64,000 nt of DNA from Dyella sp. A6 (lineage in GTDB: Bacteria; Pseudomonadota; Gammaproteobacteria; Xanthomonadales; Rhodanobacteraceae). Positions 35,406 to 45,002 of the stretch are shown here, in pieces. The stretch spans positions 2,976,001 through 3,040,000 of the forward strand of contig NZ_CP132911.1 of assembly GCF_036320485.1 (NCBI RefSeq), written 5' to 3'. The translations under genes and the position numbers were made by a program. Numbering within the stretch: position 1 is the first letter of the stretch; each line of letters opens with the position of its first letter. Below the pieces are notes generated by a model that saw nothing but the letters and a program-made list of their open reading frames with translations, was not told the DNA's origin and did no database searches.

Positions 35406-36518
35406 ATGGCCATGCGGATACGGACAGCAACAAGGCGTTGGAAATGGCGCATTCTGCTTGCGGCGTGGTCGATACCGCTCGCCACCATCGCACTGGCATA
35501 CGGCAGCACTGCTGCGTCGAACGGCAATCTCCACGATCGCTGGCTCAGCCAGGCGGTGACCACGCTGGAGCATCGTCCCGATGCCGACTCATTGGTCACG
35601 GCAGCCATGCTGCAGCCACCGCCCGCGAACGCGAACCGTCGTGCGCTTCAACGACTGGACCAGGCATCACGGCGCGACCCCACGGCAGCGGACATCGCTG
35701 CACTGGCCATGCTGGAATGCGTGCCGGCTGATGGCTGTGACATCCATCGGCGCGCCCTTCGGCTGCAAGCCTTGGCACCGCACAACGCACTGGGCTGGCT
35801 GCCTGCACTGAACGCCGCGCAGGGCCACGGTAAGGCGCCTGAAGTGACCCGAATCCTGCAGCGCATGTCCCAGGCCGGTGGCTTCGAGACCTATCAGACA
35901 TCGCTGGCCAGACGCATCCAGCATGGACTGGCAGACCTGCCACCTCCTCCGCCCGACATGGACCTGCCTTATCGCCTGGACGAAAAACACGACCGTCTGT
36001 TGCAGGTCCGCATCTACGTATCACTGATGCCCATGCCTGCCTACCAGCCCCTGATGAAGGCCTGCCGACCCGATGGCCCCGAGTTTGCGCAGCGACGATC
36101 GGCGTGCCGCAAGATCGGGACCAAGCTGACCAGGTCATGGGCGATCATCGCCAACCTCATCGGCATCGAATTGCAGCGATGGACCGCACAAGGCGCGCAG
36201 GATTGCCAGCAGACACTGACGCGTGAACGCGAGATGGATTGGCTGATTCCCGTCCACGCATCATGCGATCGAGCACATACCGCCGCCTGCCTCGACGCAG
36301 ACATGCATGCCAAGAGCGAGCTCGATGCAGACCGCGCGATTGCCCGCCAGTTGGGCAAACCCCTCACGCCGTCGGCTGACTGGGTAGACCGACGCCTGCA
36401 AGCCTCAATTCGAATGGAGCAGCAAAGGTTTCATTCGCTGACCTGCAGTAGTGCCGCCACAAAAGCCACCACGGCCACGCAGCCGGCAGCCAACCGGATC
36501 AGGGCACCGCTGCAGTAG
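35406..36518 (+). CDS. Hypothetical protein with one N-terminal membrane helix
   Basis: 370 residues; I do not recognise the family. A basic N terminus (MAMRIRTATRRWKWR) precedes one hydrophobic helix (ILLAAWSIPLATIALAYG), so it is a membrane anchor or uncleaved signal. The remainder is alanine- and leucine-rich and helical, with several cysteines (CVPADGCD, KACRPD, RRSACRK, ASCDRAHTAACLD) and a proline run (PPPPPDMDLP). The cysteines and the helical pairs suggest a periplasmic TPR-like solenoid. Codon choice and frame usage look like a real gene. Its last 20 bases overlap the end of the convergent histidine kinase gene. A start two codons later is equally possible. Confidence 0.6.
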   Translation: MAMRIRTATRRWKWRILLAAWSIPLATIALAYGSTAASNGNLHDRWLSQAVTTLEHRPDADSLVTAAMLQPPPANANRRALQRLDQASRRDPTAADIAALAMLECVPADGCDIHRRALRLQALAPHNALGWLPALNAAQGHGKAPEVTRILQRMSQAGGFETYQTSLARRIQHGLADLPPPPPDMDLPYRLDEKHDRLLQVRIYVSLMPMPAYQPLMKACRPDGPEFAQRRSACRKIGTKLTRSWAIIANLIGIELQRWTAQGAQDCQQTLTREREMDWLIPVHASCDRAHTAACLDADMHAKSELDADRAIARQLGKPLTPSADWVDRRLQASIRMEQQRFHSLTCSSAATKATTATQPAANRIRAPLQ

Positions 36519-37881
36519 GACGAACGCCATCCAGCGACGGCTGCGCGGCAACGGGCAACCACAGACAGGCTATCGCGCCCGGCGTGTCGACCCGCGCCGT
36601 CAATGTCACCCCACCCTCGTGCGCCTCGGCGATCTGGCGCACCAGTGCCAGGCCGATACCGGAGCCACCGGGCTTGGTGGTGAAGAACGGCACGAACAGG
36701 TTGTCGCTTGAAGGCGGCCCCAGGCCATCGTCCTCCACCTCGATGCATACCCGTCCGGTCTCGCTGTGACAACGCATGCGCACGCCGCCGTCGGTGGACT
36801 GGACAGCCTCGACCGCATTGCGCAGCAGGTTGATCAACGCCTGCTCGATCTGATCGGGATCGGCCTGCACAACCGGCACGTCTGCGGCTTCGAGCTGTAT
36901 CGCCAGGCGCTGTTCCAGCCCGGCCACCTTGCGCAACAGGGCCACCAGGTCGACAGCACGCGGCTGCGGCGGCGGCAGTCGCGCCAGCCGGCTGTAGCTG
37001 GAAAGAAATCGTCCCAGCGCCTCGGCGCGATGGCCGATCAGCTCCAGCCCGCTGCGGAAGTCGTCGCGCCAATCGTCCGGCAGCCGCTCGCGTGCGGCCA
37101 GGGTCGCCAGCGTGCCGGCCATCGACTGGATCGGCGCCAGCGAATTGTTGACCTCGTGGCCGAGCACGCGCAGCAGGCGCTGCCAGGCCTGACGTTCTTC
37201 CTCACGCAGCACGCGACCGACATCGTTGACCACCAGCAGCTGACCACCACGGCCGCCACTGCGCAGCGGCGCATGACGGACCTCGAAACGCCCAGCCCGC
37301 CCCGGGAATCCGTGCGAAAGCACGCGCGCAGGCGCACCGGCCAGCAACAGGTCCAGGCCCAGCTCGGCGGACGTGCGGCCGAACAGAGAATCACGCGATG
37401 TGTCCAGCAGTGTCTGTCCGGCCGGGTTGGCCAGGCGCAGCCGCTGCTGTTCGTCGAACACGAAGACCGCGCTGTCCAGCGCCGCCAGCGTCTTGCCCAA
37501 CAGGTACGACGATTCCTCGAAGTCGAGCCGCTCGCGCTGCAAGCGGTCTGCCAGTGCGTTGATGTCGTAGATCACGTCGCCGAGCACGCCGCCGGAAGTG
37601 CCGCGCAGGCTGTAGTCGCCCTCCCGCAAGGCCTCCAGCAGACCCGACAGTGTATGCAGCGGATAGGTGACACGACGCAGATGCCGGTATGCCAGCCATG
37701 CCGTAAGCGCGATGGCGCTTGCCAGCAAGCCGGCGCGGACCACGGTATCCAGCGGCTTGAACAGCACCATTACCCAGACCAGCAGCCAGGCGGGCGCGGC
37801 CACCAGCAGCGCACCGTAGAGCACGCGACGTTCGAACCGTGGCATGCGTCCGGCACGCTGCTCGGATAGCTCAGTCGTCAT
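36499..37881 (-). CDS. NtrY-type sensor histidine kinase
   Basis: 460 residues from the ATG at 37881, which overlaps the end of the regulator gene by 11 bases. Two membrane helices (about 18-58), a HAMP-like linker (RHLRRVTYPLHTLSG), a PAS domain (about 125-210; AVFVFDEQQRLRLANPAG), an H box LGHEVNNSLAPIQS, N box NLLRNAVEAV, and G boxes EDDGLGPP and GGSGIGLALVRQ. The short loop between the helices suggests that the signal is sensed in or near the membrane. Partner of the regulator encoded just upstream. It is the last gene of the exporter operon. Confidence 0.9.
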   Translation of the reverse strand: MTTELSEQRAGRMPRFERRVLYGALLVAAPAWLLVWVMVLFKPLDTVVRAGLLASAIALTAWLAYRHLRRVTYPLHTLSGLLEALREGDYSLRGTSGGVLGDVIYDINALADRLQRERLDFEESSYLLGKTLAALDSAVFVFDEQQRLRLANPAGQTLLDTSRDSLFGRTSAELGLDLLLAGAPARVLSHGFPGRAGRFEVRHAPLRSGGRGGQLLVVNDVGRVLREEERQAWQRLLRVLGHEVNNSLAPIQSMAGTLATLAARERLPDDWRDDFRSGLELIGHRAEALGRFLSSYSRLARLPPPQPRAVDLVALLRKVAGLEQRLAIQLEAADVPVVQADPDQIEQALINLLRNAVEAVQSTDGGVRMRCHSETGRVCIEVEDDGLGPPSSDNLFVPFFTTKPGGSGIGLALVRQIAEAHEGGVTLTARVDTPGAIACLWLPVAAQPSLDGVRPTAAVP

Positions 37882-39265
37882 CGCCGGCAACGCGCAGCTC
37901 GTGCTTTTCCAGGCGCCGGTACAGTGACTGGCGGGTGATTCCCAGGGCATCGGCGGCGTGCTGCAGATTGCCGTCGTGGCGTTCCAGCGCACGCTTCACC
38001 AGCATTGCCTCGGCCTGTTCGAGCGTCATGCCGTCCAGGTCCGGCCCGGCTTCGGTCGGCGGCCCGAAGGCAAGCGCCGCGGCACTGACCTGATCATGTT
38101 CGGCCAGCAGTGCGGCACGTTCCATCAGATGCTGCAACTCGCGCACATTTCCCGGCCAGCCCCACGCCACCAGTGCCCGCTCCGCGGAGGGTGCGAGCGC
38201 AAGACCATCACGGCCATAGCGCGCCGCGCTGCGCGCCAGGAAAACGCGTGCCATCGGCAGAATGTCCTCACGGCGCTCGCGCAGGGGCGGTAGCCTGACC
38301 TCCAGCGTATTGAGCCGGTACAGCAGGTCGCGGCGGAAACGTCCCTCGGCCACTTCCGTGGCGAGATCGGCATTGGTCGCGGAAACCAGCCGCACGTCCA
38401 CCCGCTGCGTGCGCGAGGAACCCAGCCGTTCGAACTCGCCGTCCTCGAGGACCCGCAGCAGCTTGGGCTGCTGTGCCGCGGGAACGTTGCCGATCTCGTC
38501 CAGGAACAGGGTGCCGCCGTCGGCAAGCTCGAAGCGGCCGATGCGCTCGCCCTTGGCGTCGGTGTAGGCGCCACGCACATGACCAAACATCTCCGACTCG
38601 AACACGCTCTCGGCGATACCTCCCATGTTCACCTTGACCAGCGAACGTGCGGCACGCGGCGAAAGTGCATGGATACGCTCGGCGATCACGCCCTTGCCGG
38701 TACCGTTCTCGCCCAGCACCAGCACGTTGGCGTCACTGAGTGCAACGCGCTCGACCAGAGCCAGCACCCGTCGCATCGCCGGCGACTCGGCAATACATTC
38801 GCCCACGTCACCGCGCAGCAGCGCGTTCTCGGCTTCCAGCCGCCGCTGCCGGCGCGCGCTTTCGCCCAGCGCGATCTGGGCACGCAGCACGCTGACCAGT
38901 CGTGCGTTGTCCCACGGTTTCTCGATGAAGTCGGCGGCTCCGCGGCGCATCGCCTCCACCGTCAGCGGCACATTGCCCCATGCGGTCATCGCCACCACCG
39001 GCAACTCCGGTGCCGCCTGACGCAGCTGTTCCAGCAACTCGATGCCCTCCTCACCCGAGGTGGTATCGCGCGAATAGTTGCAGTCGATCAGGGCGCAGGA
39101 AAATTCGCGCCGGCGCACGGCATCCAGGGCCATGGCCGGATCGGCCACCCCCACGCTGGCGATGCCCTCGGCCTTCAGCAGCAGACGCAACGCCTCGCGC
39201 ACGTCGACCTGGTCGTCGGCCAGCAGTACCATCGGATTCGATTCGCGCGCCATGCCCTGATTCAT
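37871..39265 (-). CDS. NtrC-family sigma-54-dependent response regulator (GAYTDA variant)
   Basis: 464 residues. Receiver domain with the phospho-acceptor aspartate near residue 61 (CALIDCNYS), a central AAA+ domain with Walker A GENGTGKG, and a Fis-type helix-turn-helix at the end ([22 protein letters not shown]). The loop that contacts sigma-54 is GAYTDA instead of GAFTGA, a change also seen in other NtrC subfamilies. It should activate the operon promoter at 46268-46284 through the paired palindromes at 46358-46391. The start at 39265 was preferred over 39253; neither has a good ribosome binding site. Confidence 0.88.
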   Translation of the reverse strand: MNQGMARESNPMVLLADDQVDVREALRLLLKAEGIASVGVADPAMALDAVRRREFSCALIDCNYSRDTTSGEEGIELLEQLRQAAPELPVVAMTAWGNVPLTVEAMRRGAADFIEKPWDNARLVSVLRAQIALGESARRQRRLEAENALLRGDVGECIAESPAMRRVLALVERVALSDANVLVLGENGTGKGVIAERIHALSPRAARSLVKVNMGGIAESVFESEMFGHVRGAYTDAKGERIGRFELADGGTLFLDEIGNVPAAQQPKLLRVLEDGEFERLGSSRTQRVDVRLVSATNADLATEVAEGRFRRDLLYRLNTLEVRLPPLRERREDILPMARVFLARSAARYGRDGLALAPSAERALVAWGWPGNVRELQHLMERAALLAEHDQVSAAALAFGPPTEAGPDLDGMTLEQAEAMLVKRALERHDGNLQHAADALGITRQSLYRRLEKHELRVAGDDD

Positions 39266-39281
39266 GCCTGCAGTGTAGCGA

Positions 39282-41693
39282 TCACTCGTAGCGCAGCGCG
39301 ATGGCGGGATCGACCCGCAAGGCACGCAGCAGTGGCAACAGCACAGCCAGCACCGACACGCACCCCACCAGCAGCAGAACGGTGACGAACACCACCGGAT
39401 CGTGCGCGCGTGTGCGCAGGTCCGGGCTTGCCAGCACATTCGACCAGGGCACGGCCAGCACAAAGCCGATCAGCAACCCCAGGCCCAGCTGCCAGAACAG
39501 TTGACGCCCCGCATCGCGCAGAATGGCGCCACCCACCGCGCCAATGGCCCGGCGAATGCCGATCTCGCGCGTGCGCTGCTCCACCGAAAACGCCAGCACG
39601 CCGTAGAGCCCGGCAGCTGCCAGCAACAACGCCACTAGGCCGAGCCCGCTGAACACGTCAGTCAGCACCACCAATCCTACGCGAGCCACCGCTATGTCCT
39701 TCGCCTGGCTATACACGGCATAGACGGCTGCCTGCGGGTCGACGCCATGCACCGCATCGGTCAATCGCGGCGAGAAGGCAACGGCTGCGGCATGTGTCCG
39801 CACGGCCAGCCCGACCGCGTGCAGCGGCGACATGGTAGCCGCCTGATCCAACGGCATTAGCAGGCCCGGCCGTGACCTCTCCGTCATGCTGTCGAGCTGC
39901 AGCGACTGGACCACACCGACCACAGTCACCGTCTTCGCCCATGAGTGCCCTGGATAAAGCACCAGTTTGCGGTTGAGTGCACCCTGATGTGGCCACATCG
40001 TGGCAGCCATCTTGGCATCGACAACCACCACGGGCTCGCTTCCCGCATGGTCTCGCGCGTCGAAAAAGCGACCTTCGAGCAGACGCACACCGTAAGTGTC
40101 GAGGAAATGCGGATCGACGATGCCCATCTGCGGCCGAAGCCAACCGTCCGAAGGCTGCACCTGGCCCGGCAAGGAAACGTCTTCGTGACTGCCGAGCACT
40201 GCGCTCGGCACGGTATCCGAGGCCGTTGCGTCGACCACTCCGGGATCCTGGCGCAGGCGCTCGACCACGCTGTCGAAAAAGCGTATGCGCTGCGCATCGT
40301 CCCGATACAACTTCGGCGGCAACGCCACGTTGGCGGTCAACACATGGGTGGCATGCGTCGCACCCACCGTTGGCTGTGCCAGCAGTGCATCCAGCGCGCG
40401 CACGAAGGTACCCGCGCCCACCAGCAGCACTACGGTAAGCGCCACTTCGACCACCACCATCACCTTCGCCACCCGTGCGAAGCCGCCACCGGAGCCCTTG
40501 CTGCCGTCGCGCAAGGCATCCTGCAGATCAGGCCGCGACGCACGCCAGGCAGGAATGCCTCCGGCCAGCGCGGTGCCTAGCATCGCCACCGCAGCACCGA
40601 AAGCCAGCACCCAACCGTCGATACCGTGCGTAAAGGGTATCGAATCCGGATGAGTCGCCATCCAGGTCTCATGCATCCAGCGAATGCATCCATGCGCAAC
40701 AGGCAACGCAACCGCCAGCGCGGCCGCCGCCAGCAACAGACTCTCGATCAGGGCGCCGAGCATCAGTCGGGCGCGACTACCCCCCAGCGCACTGCGCAGA
40801 GCCAGCTCGTGACGACGCTGCAATGTCTGCATCAATTGCAGATTGGCGACATTGATGCACGCCAACAGCATCACCACCACGCCGGCACCGAACATCAGCC
40901 ACAGCCACCGGCGCAAGTCCAGCGGCGCAAAGCTCACCGATAGCGGGTAGATCGTCAACCGCTCTGCACGCTGACCCGGCGGCAACGTGCGTTGCAGCCG
41001 GCCAGCCCAGGCGTTCAGCTCCGCGCGCGCCTGGTCCAGCTGGATCGCGGGTGCCAACCGGGCGGCCACCGAGATGTAGCCGTGCCGACCCGATTCGAGA
41101 TGCAACGGCATCCATGCCTCCGTATCGCCACTCGGGAAACCGACGTCCGAAGGCAACACACCAACCACCGTAGCCCAGGCCCCGTTCACACGCACGGCGC
41201 GACCGATGATGTGCGGATCGGCAGCGAATGCATGGCGCCACAACGCCTCGTTCAGCAGCACCACACGCGGCGCGTCAGGCTTGTCGTCGGCAGGCACCAG
41301 GCTACGCCCAAGCAAGGGCTTGATGCCCAGCAACTTCATCATGGAGGCAGTGAGCAGAGCCCCCGTGTGATGCGTCGCTCCGCTGCCACTGTCGAGGTTG
41401 ATGTCGGCACCCGTGTACGCACCCATCAAAGCCATGCTGTGCAATTTGCCACGCAGCTGCAGGTATTGATCGCTATCCATCCCACCGATGCCGTTGAACA
41501 CAGGCTCGCCCACCGCCACCAAGCGGTTGGCCTGCGGGAACGGTAACGGCTGCAAGATGACGTCATTGATCATCGCGAACAGGAACAGCAGCACACCCAG
41601 CCCTACGCCCAGCACAACAACCGAAAGCAGCGTGTATCCCAGCCGCCCGACAAGCCGCCGCCATGCTTCGCGAAGTTCGCGCACGATCATCAT
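39282..41693 (-). CDS. MacB/FtsX-type ABC transporter permease (second)
   Basis: 803 residues from the ATG at 41693, which has a GGGGGGA six bases upstream. Duplicated FtsX-like architecture: an N-terminal helix (LSVVVLGVGLGVLLFLFAMIND), a large periplasmic MacB-PCD domain (about 50-240), three helices with the RRHELALRSALGGSR signature, a second helix and periplasmic domain, then a final three-helix block with REIGIRRAIGA. There is no ATPase domain; the ATPase is separate. It lies two bases behind the first permease, with which it probably pairs. Confidence 0.86.
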   Translation of the reverse strand: MMIVRELREAWRRLVGRLGYTLLSVVVLGVGLGVLLFLFAMINDVILQPLPFPQANRLVAVGEPVFNGIGGMDSDQYLQLRGKLHSMALMGAYTGADINLDSGSGATHHTGALLTASMMKLLGIKPLLGRSLVPADDKPDAPRVVLLNEALWRHAFAADPHIIGRAVRVNGAWATVVGVLPSDVGFPSGDTEAWMPLHLESGRHGYISVAARLAPAIQLDQARAELNAWAGRLQRTLPPGQRAERLTIYPLSVSFAPLDLRRWLWLMFGAGVVVMLLACINVANLQLMQTLQRRHELALRSALGGSRARLMLGALIESLLLAAAALAVALPVAHGCIRWMHETWMATHPDSIPFTHGIDGWVLAFGAAVAMLGTALAGGIPAWRASRPDLQDALRDGSKGSGGGFARVAKVMVVVEVALTVVLLVGAGTFVRALDALLAQPTVGATHATHVLTANVALPPKLYRDDAQRIRFFDSVVERLRQDPGVVDATASDTVPSAVLGSHEDVSLPGQVQPSDGWLRPQMGIVDPHFLDTYGVRLLEGRFFDARDHAGSEPVVVVDAKMAATMWPHQGALNRKLVLYPGHSWAKTVTVVGVVQSLQLDSMTERSRPGLLMPLDQAATMSPLHAVGLAVRTHAAAVAFSPRLTDAVHGVDPQAAVYAVYSQAKDIAVARVGLVVLTDVFSGLGLVALLLAAAGLYGVLAFSVEQRTREIGIRRAIGAVGGAILRDAGRQLFWQLGLGLLIGFVLAVPWSNVLASPDLRTRAHDPVVFVTVLLLVGCVSVLAVLLPLLRALRVDPAIALRYE

Positions 41694-41695
41694 GA

Positions 41696-44116
41696 TCAAT
41701 CCCCCCTCAACGCACGCATCGGCGCCACCCGCGACGCGCGCAATGCCGGGACCAGGCAGGCCAGCAACCCGGCCAGCAGCAGCAGCGCGACCACACCTGC
41801 CAGGGCCCATGGCTCGAAGGCATTAGTCCGTCCCAGCGCGTCGAACATCAATTCACGCGCGAACCGCGCCAGGCCGAGCGTAAGGCCGATGCCGATCATC
41901 AGCCCGATCAGTACCTGCCACGCACCATCCAGCAGTATGCGGCGCAAGAGGCGCGGCGGCGCAGCGCCCAGCGCCATGCGAACACCGATCTCGCACTCCC
42001 GGGCAGCCACCGACACCGCCATCACGGCATACAAGCCGGTTGTAGCCAACAACAGGGCCATGGCGGCCAACACGCCGATCAGCAACAGGTCCTGGCGCGT
42101 ATCGGCGGTCTGACTGGCGACGACAGAGGTCAGCGTGCGCAGGTTGGCGATCGGTTGCATCGGAGCCACGCGGGCCACGACCCGGCGCACCGCGTCGCGG
42201 TAGGTCGCCGGATCGCCGTGCACGCGGATCGCGAAGCGCATCGGCTCGAAGTAGCGGAACACATCGAGCAGTTGAGTCGGCGTCTGGGTCAGCGGCAGGT
42301 AAAGGATCGGTGGTTGGGGCCACAACGCCCCGAATTGGCTGGTGTTGTCGACTACGCCAACGATACGCAGGGGCAGCCGGTGCCCGCCGCTACCGATGGT
42401 GATGGTCTTGCCGAGCGCATCGCCTCCGTAATCGTGACGGGCCAGTTCGCGGTTGACGATCGCCACCGGTTCGCTGCCGCGGGCATCCTCGCGCGTGAAG
42501 ACCCTACCCGCATGTATGCGAATGTGGAACAACGTGAAGAAGCCCGGCGTGATGGCGCGGAACTGTACGTTCTGCGGCTGCTCGCCGCGCGAGGAGACCA
42601 CGTCGCCGATGTTGAACTGCATGCCTACCGGCAGGTTGGTACTGGCAATGGCCGCATCGACGCCAGGCAAATTCCGCAATGGCTCCAGCACCTGCTGCGA
42701 CAACCGCTGAATACTGGCGGCATCCGGGTAGATCGCCTTCACCGGCGCCAGTTCGAACGTCAGGATGCCGCGATCGGAAAACCCGAGTCGCGTGTGCGCG
42801 GCCTGGTAAAGCGCATGCAGAAACAATCCGGTGACTGAAAGCATCATCGTCGCCAGCACGACCTGCGTCACCACCAGTACACGGCCCAGGCGCCGATCGG
42901 TGCGGCCGCCCTCACGCAAGCGCTCGGGATCCGCCAAGTGACGGCTACGCCACACACCCATGCCTGCGGCAAGCAGTGCGACGACCACCGCGGCGACTAC
43001 TGCCAGCGCCATGGTGCCTGGCCCGAACGCCACCACGCTCAGGTCGACGAGATTCCCGGCCACGAAGACACGCAACATCTTCAGCCCCAGGGAGGCCAGC
43101 ACGATACCGGCCAGCCCCGCACACAGGCCCATCAGCAACGCCTCAGCCAATACAGGCAGGGCCTGGTGCAACGCCGATGCACCCAAGGCACGGCGTACCG
43201 CGCCGTCGTGGCCGCGTGCCAAGGTGCGCAGCAGCATGAGGTTGCCCACATTGACCAGCGCGATCAGCAACACCAGCAGCGCGCAACCAAGGAATAGCAT
43301 CATCACGCCGTGTTCGTCGGCATGCCGTTGCTGTCGCAAAGTGACGGCCCGGAAATGCACATGCCGCCAGAACGCATGTTGTGACGCCGAGTAGGCGTTG
43401 GACGACTCCATGGTGCGTAGGCGTGCATCGATCTGGGACGATACCGACGCGAGGCTCACACCCGGCGCAAGGCGCGCCACCGTGAGATCGTTGGTGCCGT
43501 CGTCGGTGGTGCCCGGCGACAGCGCCATCGGCAGCATGATGTCGATCTTGCCAAACAGGTCGAAGCCGGCAGGCAGCACGCCAACGATGATGTGCGGCGT
43601 ACCTTCGACCACAAGCGTTCGCCCCACGACATCCTTCCGTCCACCACAAAAACGCTGCCAGAAGGCGTACCCGAGGATGACTGCCGACGGTCCGTGCGGA
43701 CGATCCTCGTCAGCTGTGAAATCACGACCGAGGAACAGGTGCACGCCAAGCGTGGGCAGCAGGTGACGATCGGCCAGCATCGTCGGCACCTGCACCGGCT
43801 GGCCCTGAACATAGACGTTGGACGGTGCCAGCGACGCGCCGATACCGATCGACCGGACTCCGTCGAGGCCAAGCAAATGCTGGTACATCTGCGGCGACGT
43901 GGTGACGGCCCCGTTGTCCTCCGGCATGCCAAGCGCTACCAGTCGCCCGGCTTGCGGATACGGCAGCGGCTTCATCAGCGTGCCCTGGATCAATGCGAAC
44001 ACCGTTGTGGTCGCACCGATGCCCAGCGCCAGCACACCGGCAGCCAGCAGCAGGAAACCGGGGCGGCGCAGGCTGGCGCGCCACGCGAGCCAGATCTCGG
44101 CAAGCCAGATGTTCAT
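41696..44116 (-). CDS. MacB/FtsX-type ABC transporter permease (first)
   Basis: 806 residues with the same duplicated layout as its neighbour: helix FLLLAAGVLALGIGATTTVFAL, periplasmic domain, RGHDGAVRRALGAS, second helix around ATMMLSVTGLFLHALYQ, second periplasmic domain and terminal helices with ECEIGVRMALGA. The ATG overlaps the ATPase stop by four bases (ATGA). Two different permeases, a separate ATPase and a membrane-fusion protein are typical of peptide or antimicrobial exporters of the MacAB kind in Lysobacterales. Substrate unknown. Confidence 0.87.
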   Translation of the reverse strand: MNIWLAEIWLAWRASLRRPGFLLLAAGVLALGIGATTTVFALIQGTLMKPLPYPQAGRLVALGMPEDNGAVTTSPQMYQHLLGLDGVRSIGIGASLAPSNVYVQGQPVQVPTMLADRHLLPTLGVHLFLGRDFTADEDRPHGPSAVILGYAFWQRFCGGRKDVVGRTLVVEGTPHIIVGVLPAGFDLFGKIDIMLPMALSPGTTDDGTNDLTVARLAPGVSLASVSSQIDARLRTMESSNAYSASQHAFWRHVHFRAVTLRQQRHADEHGVMMLFLGCALLVLLIALVNVGNLMLLRTLARGHDGAVRRALGASALHQALPVLAEALLMGLCAGLAGIVLASLGLKMLRVFVAGNLVDLSVVAFGPGTMALAVVAAVVVALLAAGMGVWRSRHLADPERLREGGRTDRRLGRVLVVTQVVLATMMLSVTGLFLHALYQAAHTRLGFSDRGILTFELAPVKAIYPDAASIQRLSQQVLEPLRNLPGVDAAIASTNLPVGMQFNIGDVVSSRGEQPQNVQFRAITPGFFTLFHIRIHAGRVFTREDARGSEPVAIVNRELARHDYGGDALGKTITIGSGGHRLPLRIVGVVDNTSQFGALWPQPPILYLPLTQTPTQLLDVFRYFEPMRFAIRVHGDPATYRDAVRRVVARVAPMQPIANLRTLTSVVASQTADTRQDLLLIGVLAAMALLLATTGLYAVMAVSVAARECEIGVRMALGAAPPRLLRRILLDGAWQVLIGLMIGIGLTLGLARFARELMFDALGRTNAFEPWALAGVVALLLLAGLLACLVPALRASRVAPMRALRGD

Positions 44117-44877
44117 GCACCGACACCGATGCGCTGACCGATCAACGCATCGAGGCGTGACTCGTCCTCGCGACGCAGCCGGTCGAAGGTTTCCTCGTCG
44201 ACCACGCGCCCGTCGAACAGGCGTACCTTGCGCTGCGCCAGTTCGGCGTAGCGGGCGTCGTGGGTGACCATGCAGAGCGTGGCACCGCCTTTGTGCAGTT
44301 CGTCGAGCAGGCTCATCACCGCCTCGCCGTTACGCGAGTCGAGGTTGCCGGTAGGTTCGTCGGCCAGCAGTATCGCGGGACGCCCGACCAGCGCGCGCGC
44401 CACTGCCACGCGCTGCTGCTGGCCGCCGGAAAGCTGTGCCGGATAGTGCCGCATGCGGTGCGCCATACCCACACGTTCCAGTGCTTCCTGCACCCGTGTC
44501 CGACGCTCGCCGGCATCGATGCCCCCACGATAGGTGAGCGGCAGTTCGACGTTTTCCTGCACGGTGAGATCGCCGATCAGGTTGAAGGCCTGGAAGATGA
44601 AGCCGATCTCTGCGTTGCGGATGCGTGCGCGCTGCCCGGCGTTGAGCCCAGCGACATCATGGCCGTTGAGTACGTAGCTGCCTTCAGTCGCGGTATCGAG
44701 CAGCCCAAGGATCGACAGCAGCGTGGTTTTGCCGCAGCCGGACGGCCCCGAAATGGACACGTACTCGCCGCGACGGATGTCCAGATGCACCTCGCTCAGC
44801 GCGTGGGTTTCCACTTCGTCGGCCTGGAATACCTTGCGGATGTCGCGAAGGGTGATGACGGAAGCATGGTCGGTCAT
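44113..44877 (-). CDS. MacB/LolD-type ABC transporter ATPase
   Basis: 254 residues. Walker [11 protein letters not shown] loop [17 protein letters not shown], signature [15 protein letters not shown], Walker [14 protein letters not shown], and the H-loop VTHDAR. This is the LolD/MacB/FtsE subfamily, which powers mechanotransmission rather than transport through the membrane. The last about 30 residues ([17 protein letters not shown]) exceed the usual end. It lies 125 bases behind the adaptor gene and overlaps the first permease. Confidence 0.92.
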   Translation of the reverse strand: MTDHASVITLRDIRKVFQADEVETHALSEVHLDIRRGEYVSISGPSGCGKTTLLSILGLLDTATEGSYVLNGHDVAGLNAGQRARIRNAEIGFIFQAFNLIGDLTVQENVELPLTYRGGIDAGERRTRVQEALERVGMAHRMRHYPAQLSGGQQQRVAVARALVGRPAILLADEPTGNLDSRNGEAVMSLLDELHKGGATLCMVTHDARYAELAQRKVRLFDGRVVDEETFDRLRREDESRLDALIGQRIGVGA

Positions 44878-45002
44878 GAGAACTCCATTTGCTGGATCAC
44901 GTTGTTTCTGGAACCGTTGTCCGCCAGTGAGGCAAACGACCGGACGAAGCAGAGCCATTCGGGGCGTCTTGCTGACGCATCATCTGGCGCTGCCTCCGTG
45001 GC

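Noticed and set aside
33607..35499. 630-codon minus-strand frame over GH43
   Set aside because: It has valine- and glycine-rich antisense composition, while the plus-strand GH43 has all catalytic motifs and a Tat signal.
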